NCBI GenBank assembly: GCA_902579605.1
Contig: CACHHD010000003.1
Location: 62,001-126,000 of the forward strand
DNA from: an uncultured Pelagibacteraceae bacterium
GTDB lineage: Bacteria; Pseudomonadota; Alphaproteobacteria; Pelagibacterales; Pelagibacteraceae
Direction of reading: 5' to 3'
Length of the DNA stretch: 64,000 nt
The notes under the pieces are model-generated. The model searched no databases and had not been told where the DNA came from. It saw nothing but the letters and a program-made list of their open reading frames with translations. Position 1 is the first letter of the stretch; every line of letters starts with the position of its first letter. Below are positions 55,252 through 64,000 of this stretch, piece after piece. Position numbers and translations under genes: made by a program.

Positions 55252-56127
55252 ATGAATAAAACAAGGTTAGCTCTCATACAGATGAAAATGTCATCTAACA
55301 AAGAAAAGAATTTGGCTAAAGCAGTCTCAAAAATTAAAATAGCAAAAAAAAAAGGTGCAAATATAGTTTGTTTACCAGAGTTATTTTTAACAAACTATTT
55401 CTGTCAAATAGAGAAACACTCAAATTTTAACTTGGCAGAAAATATCCCTGGACCCACAACAGAAATTTTTTCTCTATTAGCTAAAAAATTAAATTTAATT
55501 TTGCTTATTTCAATTTTTGAGAAAAAAACATCAGGTCTTTATCATAATACAAGTGTAGTAATTAACGAAAATGGAAAAATTCTGGGAAAATATAGAAAAA
55601 TGCATATACCGGATGATCCTCAATATTATGAGAAATTTTATTTTACTCCTGGAGATCTTGGTTTTAAATGCTTTAAAACAAAAAAAGGAAATTTAGGTAC
55701 GCTGATTTGTTGGGACCAGTGGTTTCCTGAAGCAGCTAGACTAACAGCTTTAAAAGGCGCAGAAATTTTATTTTATCCAACTGCAATAGGTTGGCATCCG
55801 AATGAGAAAAAAAAATTTGGCAAATCGCAACTAGAATCTTGGTTAACTGTGCAAAGATCACATGCTATAGCTAATGGTGTTTATGTGGCAGCAACAAATA
55901 GAGTAGGCACTGAAAAACAAGGTAATAAGAAATTAGAATTTTGGGGAAACAGTGTAATATTTGATCCGAATGGAAACATTTTAAAAAAAGGAAATTTAGG
56001 TGAGCAAATCTTAATTTGTGATATCGATTTAAAGAAAATTGATTCTGTTAGAAGACATTGGCCCTTTTTTAGAGATAGACGAATAGACTCATATAAAAAT
56101 ATTTTGAAAAATCCAAAAGATGACTAA
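55252..56127 (+). CDS. aguB: N-carbamoylputrescine amidase
   Basis: Nitrilase-fold enzyme converting N-carbamoylputrescine to putrescine. Catalytic triad: Glu in VCLPELFLTNYFCQ near residue 41, Lys in GKYRKMHIPDD near 120 and Cys in TLICWDQWFPEAARL near 157. The start at 55252 follows directly on the DHS-like gene; an upstream frame extension overlapping that gene is rejected. 291 residues is typical. Confidence 0.9.
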   Translation: MNKTRLALIQMKMSSNKEKNLAKAVSKIKIAKKKGANIVCLPELFLTNYFCQIEKHSNFNLAENIPGPTTEIFSLLAKKLNLILLISIFEKKTSGLYHNTSVVINENGKILGKYRKMHIPDDPQYYEKFYFTPGDLGFKCFKTKKGNLGTLICWDQWFPEAARLTALKGAEILFYPTAIGWHPNEKKKFGKSQLESWLTVQRSHAIANGVYVAATNRVGTEKQGNKKLEFWGNSVIFDPNGNILKKGNLGEQILICDIDLKKIDSVRRHWPFFRDRRIDSYKNILKNPKDD

Positions 56128-57166
56128 ATTTTCTAATCCAGAAAATTTAAGAATGCCGGCTGAGTGGGAAAAACAAAAGTCGACTTGGATAGCTTGGCCT
56201 CATAATGATAAAGACTGGCCTAATAAATTTGATTTAATTCCAGAAATATTTGCTAAAATAATTTTTCATATTTCTAAGGACCAAATTGTCAATATTTTAG
56301 TTGAAAATAACATTTCAAAAAAAAGAGCTATTTTAATTTTAAGAAATTTTAAGGTAAATTTTTCTAATATTAAATTCAAGTTGTGTAAAACTGATAGAGT
56401 ATGGTTAAGAGATTCGTTCCCCATATTCGTTAAAAACAGTCAAAATGAAAAAATTTTAATTAATTGGAAATTTAATTCGTGGGCAAAATATAATAATTTT
56501 AAGAAAGACAACAATATCATCTATAAAATTAAAAAAATATTAAATTTAAGAGTAATCTCACCTAGATTATATAAAAAGAAAGTTGTTCTAGAAGGTGGCG
56601 CAATAGACGTAAACGGTAAAGGGGCTCTTATTACAACTGAAGAATGTCTTCTAAGTAAGGTTCAGCAACGAAATCCTGGATTAAAAAAAAATGATTATGA
56701 AAAGATATTTTCAAATTATTTAGGAGCAAAAAAAATTATATGGCTTAAAAAAGGTATTGTGGGTGATGATACTCACGGTCATATAGATGATCTAGCTAGA
56801 TTTGTTTCAGAAAATAAAATATTTTTAGCATATGAAAGTAATAAAAAAGATTTAAATTATAAAACACTTAGAAATAATTTTAAGATTATTAAAAAATTAA
56901 ATATTTCCAAAAAACTTAAAGTTATTAAGATGCCCATGCCCAAAGCCAAATACATAGAGGGTACCAGAGTTCCAGCTTCTTATCTAAATTTTTACATTGC
57001 AAATAAAGTTGTTTTGGTGCCTACATATAGTGATGAAAATGATAAATTTGCTCTAAAAATTTTTAAAAAACACTTTAAAAATAGAAAAATTATACCAATT
57101 GATTGTTCAACTCTTATTTGGGGATTTGGAGCGATACATTGTATGACTCAACAAGAGCCTAGATAG
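56120..57166 (+). CDS. aguA: Agmatine deiminase
   Basis: Hydrolyses agmatine to N-carbamoylputrescine, the substrate of the preceding AguB. 348 residues of the peptidyl-arginine-deiminase fold: TWIAWPHNDKDWP near residue 22, RVWLRDSFPIF near 94, EGGAIDVNGKG, GDDTHGHIDDLARF near 215 and the catalytic Cys in GFGAIHCMTQQEPR at the C-terminus. It overlaps aguB by eight bases. It is convergent with regB. Confidence 0.92.
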   Translation: MTKFSNPENLRMPAEWEKQKSTWIAWPHNDKDWPNKFDLIPEIFAKIIFHISKDQIVNILVENNISKKRAILILRNFKVNFSNIKFKLCKTDRVWLRDSFPIFVKNSQNEKILINWKFNSWAKYNNFKKDNNIIYKIKKILNLRVISPRLYKKKVVLEGGAIDVNGKGALITTEECLLSKVQQRNPGLKKNDYEKIFSNYLGAKKIIWLKKGIVGDDTHGHIDDLARFVSENKIFLAYESNKKDLNYKTLRNNFKIIKKLNISKKLKVIKMPMPKAKYIEGTRVPASYLNFYIANKVVLVPTYSDENDKFALKIFKKHFKNRKIIPIDCSTLIWGFGAIHCMTQQEPR

Positions 57167-58442
57167 CTAAATCGTTTATTCTCCACTTGATTTTTACCTT
57201 AGCTCCATCTAATGAGCTACGATTTTCAAAAGAAATAACTGCTGATTGTCTCTCTAATAAAGTTTTACCTAAAAAAGTTCCCAATCCTAGTCCTGCATTA
57301 CTTTTTGATACTTTAGATTTAGATTTAATGTACGGTTCTCCTAGAGCTTCAATAATATCTTCGGGAAAACCTAGGCCGTCATCCTCAATTAAAATATACA
57401 AATTAATGTTGTTGCTTATTATTGATATCAGGATATTCTGATTTGCAAATTTTACTGCATTTCCGATAAAATTCCTTAAGCCGTAAACTAGCTCGGGGTT
57501 TCTCTTTATATCTATTTTATTTGTATCTTTATCAGTATTTAGTTGAATTTTTTTTTCAGAAGACTCTTTAAAAGATTTTATTATTTCTTCTAACAAATCT
57601 TCAAAACTCATAGAACTTAGAAATTCATCATTAATAATTTTTTTTTGCGAAATATTTTTTAAAATTTCACTACATCTTTTAGTCTGGCCTATTAATAAGT
57701 CTAAATCTTTAGTAAGTTTTGAATTATCTCCAACTTCTTTTCTCATTTCCTTAGCAACAACCGATATTGTGGCTAACGGTGTACCGAGCGAATGAGCTGC
57801 TGCAGCTGCTTGTCCTCCTAGTGACTCTAATTCATATTCTTTAGCTAAAATTTGTTGAAGTTTATTCAAAGCATCAGATCTTTTTTTTGTTTCACCCGCA
57901 AATCTAATACCAAAATAACTTAAAAATACCAGACCAATTATTAAAGAAATCAAAATTCCAGTTACGTAGTAGTTTGGAAAAGAAAGAATATATTCTTCCA
58001 TTCCTGGTAATGGCATATTAAAAAATGTAAGCACAAATAATAGAATGATTGTGGAGAAACCAAGTATAATAGTACTTCCCATACTTAAAAATGTTGAAGA
58101 TACGATCGTCGGGACAATTAATAAGATTGCAAAAGGGTTAAATATACCTCCCGTTAGAAATAAAAGAACACTTAATTGAATAATGTCATACATTAAAAAA
58201 GAGGTAGAATATAAGTCTTTTAACAAAGTTGCTTTGAGTCCAAATTGTAAATACAAATTTGAAATAAGGCCTACAATTATTATTATATGACATAGCAATA
58301 TCGGAAAATTTAAACCAAGGTAGAAAAATACCAAATTCACAGAAAAAAGTTGCCCAAAAATTGCAATCCATCTTAAAATGACTAATGTTTTTTTATCTAA
58401 ATTTAGGTTTTCTTCTAACCTGAAAATAGTAGCAAAATCCAT
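57159..58442 (-). CDS. regB: Redox sensor histidine kinase RegB (PrrB/ActS type)
   Basis: A 427-residue kinase with about six N-terminal membrane helices (residues about 22-185) and an H-box GGQAAAAAHSLGTPLATISV. In the RegB family the H-box usually reads HELGTPL, so Glu is replaced by Ser here. A Cys in TKRCSEILKNIS near residue 260 matches the redox-active cysteine. ATPase motifs NFIGNAVKFA, DDGLGFPED and GLGLGTFLGKTL follow. It should phosphorylate RegA. Confidence 0.9.
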   Translation of the reverse strand: MDFATIFRLEENLNLDKKTLVILRWIAIFGQLFSVNLVFFYLGLNFPILLCHIIIIVGLISNLYLQFGLKATLLKDLYSTSFLMYDIIQLSVLLFLTGGIFNPFAILLIVPTIVSSTFLSMGSTIILGFSTIILLFVLTFFNMPLPGMEEYILSFPNYYVTGILISLIIGLVFLSYFGIRFAGETKKRSDALNKLQQILAKEYELESLGGQAAAAAHSLGTPLATISVVAKEMRKEVGDNSKLTKDLDLLIGQTKRCSEILKNISQKKIINDEFLSSMSFEDLLEEIIKSFKESSEKKIQLNTDKDTNKIDIKRNPELVYGLRNFIGNAVKFANQNILISIISNNINLYILIEDDGLGFPEDIIEALGEPYIKSKSKVSKSNAGLGLGTFLGKTLLERQSAVISFENRSSLDGAKVKIKWRINDLAI

Positions 58443-58447
58443 TTTAT

Positions 58448-60502
<2,055 letters not shown>

Positions 60503-60514
60503 TTAAGTTTGTTT

Positions 60515-60556
60515 AATTGTTAATTTTATAACATTTTTTTCTTTCAATTAACAATT
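60515..60556. repeat. 11-base inverted repeat upstream of gyrB
   Basis: AATTGTTAATT (60515-60525) and AATTAACAATT (60546-60556) are exact inverted copies separated by 20 bases, 13 bases before the gyrB start. The same core recurs in the hairpin after rpsT (63338-63362). Could be an operator for gyrB control. Confidence 0.4.
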
Positions 60557-60639
60557 TACCCAAATAGTGACCTTCTATTATTATTATATATCAACACTTT
60601 TAGATGATTTTTTTAAAAAAAAGATTAAAAATATACCTT

Positions 60640-61755
60640 TTAAATTTTCATAGGCATAATTACATAAAAACTGTTTTTATCTGAGTTGTCTAACATTAAA
60701 ACAGGTGACGTCGAGTCTTTTAAGCTTAGGTTAAGATTTTTATCCTCTATCTCTAAGGCAATATCAATTAAATATTTAGAATTGAAACCTATAATAAGAT
60801 CTTCCCCGTTATATTTTGCTGGGATAACCTCATTTCCATCCCCAGAGTTAGTGCTATTTACCGATAATTTTAGTTTGTCACGCGTTAATTCTAATTTAAC
60901 TCCTTCTTTTCTATCTAAAGAAACAGACGCGACTCTTTCTACAGAACTAATAAAGTCTGATGATGAAACTGTTAATGTTTTATTATTTTCTTTTGGTACT
61001 ACTTTTTGATAATCAGGAAATTTTCCATCTATAACCTTTGAAATTAAACAAATCTTACCCAAAGAAAATTTTATTTTATTTTCACTAGCTTGCATAGTAA
61101 GTTTATCGTCAACATTATCTAACAAAGAGCATAGTTGAAAAACAGTTTTTTTCGGTACTATAATAGATGAAAAGTTTTGAAAATTATTTACTTGAATACT
61201 ACTTGATGAAAGTCTATGACTGTCTGTTGCTACACCAGTTAAAAAAGTGTTTTTATTTGTCTCCGTAGCATGAAGGTAAACTCCATTTAAATAATGTCTC
61301 GTATCATCGTTCGAAATTGATATTTTTGTTTTATTCAACAAAGATAAAAATTTATTTTTTTCTATCTCTATTTTTTCAGCTTCAAATTTATCATCGAAAG
61401 TAGGAAAATTACTTGAGGGCAAACATAACAAATTAAAATCAGAATTTTTTGTCTTTAAACTTAGTTTATTTTCAGTCTTTAAAGTAAAGTTTAATTCTGT
61501 ATTCGATGGTATCTTTCTTAAAATATCGAACAAAACATTTGCAGAGGTTGTTGTATTACCTTCTTCAATTACTTTAAGTTCTGATATTTCATCATAAAAA
61601 ATTATGTCTAGATCGGTTGCTACTATTTCTAATTTATTATTTTTTATATTTATTAAAACATTTGAAAGTATTGGGAGTGTATTTTTTTTTTCAACAACAC
61701 CTTGTACAAAATTTAATGATTTTAACAACAAATCTCTATTAATATTAAACTGCAT
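60640..61755 (-). CDS. dnaN: DNA polymerase III sliding clamp (beta)
   Basis: The ring that tethers the replicative polymerase. 371 residues in three clamp domains. NRDLLLKSLNFVQGVVEKKNTLPILSNVLI at the start, GVATDSHRLSSSSI near 182 and the C-terminal YVIMPMKI, close to the conserved MPMRL. It lies six bases downstream of dnaA on the same strand, and gyrB follows after 137 bases; recF, which often lies between them, is absent. Confidence 0.96.
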   Translation of the reverse strand: MQFNINRDLLLKSLNFVQGVVEKKNTLPILSNVLINIKNNKLEIVATDLDIIFYDEISELKVIEEGNTTTSANVLFDILRKIPSNTELNFTLKTENKLSLKTKNSDFNLLCLPSSNFPTFDDKFEAEKIEIEKNKFLSLLNKTKISISNDDTRHYLNGVYLHATETNKNTFLTGVATDSHRLSSSSIQVNNFQNFSSIIVPKKTVFQLCSLLDNVDDKLTMQASENKIKFSLGKICLISKVIDGKFPDYQKVVPKENNKTLTVSSSDFISSVERVASVSLDRKEGVKLELTRDKLKLSVNSTNSGDGNEVIPAKYNGEDLIIGFNSKYLIDIALEIEDKNLNLSLKDSTSPVLMLDNSDKNSFYVIMPMKI

Positions 61756-61760
61756 TAGTA

Positions 61761-63155
61761 CTAATTTTCTAATAAAAGGCTTCTAAGTTGATTTATATTT
61801 TTTCTCATTTCTTCATCTTTTTCCGAAATTCTTGATATTGTCTTTACGGCATGTATTACAGTTGTATGATCTCTATTAGCAAATCTTCTACCAATTTCTG
61901 GCAGAGACCTACTTGTTAATTTTTTTGCAAGGAACATTGCTATCTGTCTTGGCCTGGCCAATGGTCTTGATCTTCTTTGAGAAAGCATATCGTTTAGTGA
62001 AATATTAAAATAATTTGAGACAGCGTTTTGTATTTTATCGACAGTAACTATTTTTGCTTGACTAAACACATCTTTTAAAATGCTTTTACAGTCGGCGATA
62101 TTAAGCACTCTTTTATGTACTCTGCCAAAAGCTATTACTCTGTTTAAAACTCCTATTAATTCTCTAATATTTGTTTTTGCCTCTGTTGCAATAAAATTTA
62201 TCACATCTTCTGAAATGTTGATGTGTTCTTTAAACCGACTTTGAATATGATCAATTCTATTATTAATTATATTTTTTTTTAGCTCTAAATCTGGAATATC
62301 TATATCAATTATCAATCCTCCAGAAAGCCTAGATTTAATTCTTTCTTGCACTCTATCAAGTTTCATAGGTGGTCTATCAGCTGATATTACTATTTGAGAC
62401 CCTTTCTCTAATAAAGTGTTAAAAGTATGAAAAAATTCTTCTTGGAGACTCTCTTTACCCCTTATAAATTGTATATCATCTATGATAAATACTGATGACT
62501 TTCTGAAGAAATCTTTAAAATTTACCATGTCATTTTTTTTAATTGATTTTATAAAATGATACATAAATCTTTCAGCAGAAATAAACATTACTTCATTAGT
62601 ACTTTGTAGTTCTAAACCAATCGCATTTAGCAAGTGAGTTTTTCCCAATCCTACACCCCCGTATATATATAAAGGATTATATCTAGAGGTATGTTCACAT
62701 ACCTTTTTGGAGTAAGATAATGCCACCTCATTACTCGATCCTTTTATGAAATTATTAAAATTTAAATTTGGGTTAAGCCTATTGTAATTTAATATTGAGT
62801 CCTTTATTTCACTTATTTTATTAAATTCATCAATTTTAAATTCTTCACTTTTGTTATTTTTTTGCTCTTCTATAATCTTAAATTCAATTCTATTAAGACT
62901 TAATTTAAAATTTCTTATAAGTTCTAAAATTTTATCTAAATATCTTGATACTATCCAGTCTCTAAAAAACCTTGTTGGAACCCCTAAAACTAAATAATCA
63001 TTGTATTCTTTAATTAGCGTTATATTTTTTAACCAGCTAGAGTATATTTCTTCACCAAAATTTTTTTTAAATTCAGCTTGTAAATCGGGCCAATTGATCG
63101 TTTTTTCTTCTTCTGAAACAAAAATATTCTGTGAATTGACTGACTTATTTTTCAT
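61761..63155 (-). CDS. dnaA: Chromosomal replication initiator DnaA
   Basis: Binds DnaA boxes and opens the origin. 464 residues: domain I (about 17-100, NWPDLQAEFKKNFGEEIYSSWLKN), Walker A IYGGVGLGKTHLLNAIG near 168, Walker B VFIIDDIQFIRGKE near 229. The C-terminal helix-turn-helix signature ANRDHTTVIHAVKTI is near 430. The origin itself is not obvious beside it. Confidence 0.97.
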   Translation of the reverse strand: MKNKSVNSQNIFVSEEEKTINWPDLQAEFKKNFGEEIYSSWLKNITLIKEYNDYLVLGVPTRFFRDWIVSRYLDKILELIRNFKLSLNRIEFKIIEEQKNNKSEEFKIDEFNKISEIKDSILNYNRLNPNLNFNNFIKGSSNEVALSYSKKVCEHTSRYNPLYIYGGVGLGKTHLLNAIGLELQSTNEVMFISAERFMYHFIKSIKKNDMVNFKDFFRKSSVFIIDDIQFIRGKESLQEEFFHTFNTLLEKGSQIVISADRPPMKLDRVQERIKSRLSGGLIIDIDIPDLELKKNIINNRIDHIQSRFKEHINISEDVINFIATEAKTNIRELIGVLNRVIAFGRVHKRVLNIADCKSILKDVFSQAKIVTVDKIQNAVSNYFNISLNDMLSQRRSRPLARPRQIAMFLAKKLTSRSLPEIGRRFANRDHTTVIHAVKTISRISEKDEEMRKNINQLRSLLLEN

Positions 63156-63337
63156 GTGTTTAATTTTATTGAAACTTAAAAAACCTTATTATTGAAAAAC
63201 TTTCAAGAAATATTTTTAATTTTGGAAAAAAAAGTCAATGTTGGTTGTAGACTTAGCGTAACGATAGAAAAATTATTTTTACAACCCCTAACAGAAATAA
63301 ATTCTACATTTTGTTTTTGAAAACTACATGAGCTAAA

Positions 63338-63362
63338 AATTAACAACTTTTAATTGTTAATT
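63338..63362 (-). terminator. AT-rich hairpin after rpsT
   Basis: On the minus strand AATTAACAA and TTGTTAATT form a nine-pair stem followed by TTTTT, just after the rpsT stop. It is a probable Rho-independent terminator. The gap to dnaA (63156-63337) shows no clear DnaA box. Confidence 0.6.
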
Positions 63363-63616
63363 TAGGAAATTTTTTTTGAAACTTTAGAAATTTTTCGAGA
63401 GGCAGTTTTTTTATTTACAATATCTGTTTTAGCAACCTGCATTAGAATCGATTGAAATTTTGAAAAATATTCTTTAATTTTTTTTTTATCCCCCTTTTGA
63501 ATCAGGTTTTCCATATGTTTCACAGCAGATTTGTATTTGCTTTTTCTTATTTTGTTAATCGAGGTTTGTTTTTTTACTCTTCTTACTCTTCTTATTGCAG
63601 ATTTTGTATTTGGCAT
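63362..63616 (-). CDS. rpsT: 30S ribosomal protein S20
   Basis: S20 binds 16S rRNA in the body of the small subunit. Taking the Met at 63616 gives 84 residues, the family length; the frame upstream to 63655 is not conserved. The N-terminal MPNTKSAIRRVRRVKKQ and the alternating Lys-rich helices are typical. The rpsT-dnaA neighbourhood is common in alphaproteobacteria. Confidence 0.95.
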   Translation of the reverse strand: MPNTKSAIRRVRRVKKQTSINKIRKSKYKSAVKHMENLIQKGDKKKIKEYFSKFQSILMQVAKTDIVNKKTASRKISKVSKKIS

Positions 63617-63659
63617 GATGATTGTTTGTATATATCCCCAATATATCGGGGTCAACTTA

Positions 63660-64000
63660 TTATTTTTGACAAATATTACAATAAAAAGTGGACCTATTAG
63701 ATATTCTAATTACTTTAATTTTTCCAGGGCATTTTGAGCGAATACAAAATTTGCCCTCTCTTCCATAAACACATAAAAATTCCTGAAATTTTCCTTTTTG
63801 ACCTTTGGTATTATTAAAATTTTTAACTGAAGAGCCTCCTTGTTTGATTGCTTTTCTTAATACTTTTCTAATGTTTTTTATTAGTGATAGAATATTTTTA
63901 TTTAATAGTTTTTTAACCTTTATCCTGGGATTCAATTTACTCATAAAAACTGCCTCATTTACGTAAATATTACCAAGCCCAGAAAGAAATTTTTGATTCA
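63660..64000 (-). CDS. mutM: Formamidopyrimidine-DNA glycosylase, C-terminal part (5' end outside window)
   Basis: MutM removes 8-oxoguanine and formamidopyrimidines. The visible 113 residues begin within NQKFLSGLGNIYVNEAVF, the helix-two-turn-helix DNA-binding motif. The KQGGSSVKNF segment and the zinc finger follow (FCIRSKCPGK and STFYCNICQK). The first knuckle is C-x4-C instead of the usual C-x2-C. The frame remains open to base 64000. Its order next to rpsT is typical of alphaproteobacteria. Confidence 0.93.
   Translation of the reverse strand, partial: NQKFLSGLGNIYVNEAVFMSKLNPRIKVKKLLNKNILSLIKNIRKVLRKAIKQGGSSVKNFNNTKGQKGKFQEFLCVYGREGKFCIRSKCPGKIKVIRISNRSTFYCNICQK

Noticed and set aside
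63156-63361. oriC in the dnaA-rpsT gap
   Set aside because: I see no cluster of TTATNCACA-type DnaA boxes or 13-mers; the origin may be elsewhere.

Overview
The window is dense, strongly AT-rich bacterial DNA with almost no intergenic space. It reads as a streamlined alphaproteobacterium close to the SAR11 clade (Pelagibacterales). Supporting signs are ChvG/ChvI and RegA/RegB two-component systems, an AmgK-MurU-TsaE cluster next to ahcY and chvGI, the trpB-trpA-accD-folC-thioredoxin order, a dnaA-dnaN-gyrB block, a short RpoH-driven hsp20, and small overlapping genes with A/T-ending codons. This placement is an inference from gene content and order; I ran no database search.

Layout. 1-3.8 kb: end of trpB, then trpA, accD, a divergent folC-like gene and a thioredoxin. 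3.8-17.7 kb: an accessory DNA-processing region with exonuclease I and RmuC on the minus strand, an AAA ATPase with a possible PLD-like partner, a divergent RpoH-like sigma factor, a structured RNA candidate inside a small basic ORF, a NurA-HerA nuclease/translocase pair, and a run of small orphan genes, several membrane-bound or secreted. 17.7-30.6 kb: SRAP protein, dioxygenase, purEK, thioesterase, lipid, sugar and peptidase genes, and hsp20. 30.6-44.3 kb: purine permease and phosphoribosyltransferase, base-repair glycosylase, MsrA, sulfurtransferase, an RND pump, envelope enzymes, phosphoglycerate mutase and peptidoglycan recycling. 44.3-52.8 kb: ahcY, chvGI, polA, an orphan ABC ATPase, bioY and regA. 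53-58.4 kb: a four-gene polyamine operon followed by regB. 58.4-64 kb: gyrB, dnaN, dnaA, rpsT and the 3' part of mutM.

The main discovery candidate is at 3.8-14 kb. The octamer GCGGGTAT occurs four times, each just upstream of a start codon (rmuC, the AAA ATPase, the sigma-like gene, and the small ORF/RNA ahead of nurA-herA). Each copy has a CTTGAA-like hexamer 11-12 bases further upstream. With this spacing the element looks like an RpoH promoter whose -10 CC has become GG. Together with the RpoH-like gene inside the same region, this suggests a self-contained regulon in which a dedicated sigma factor switches on SbcB, RmuC, the AAA pair, NurA and HerA. It sits next to thioredoxin-folC-accD, where many alphaproteobacteria carry addAB. 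A stress- or phage-induced DNA end-processing or defence module is plausible but unproven.
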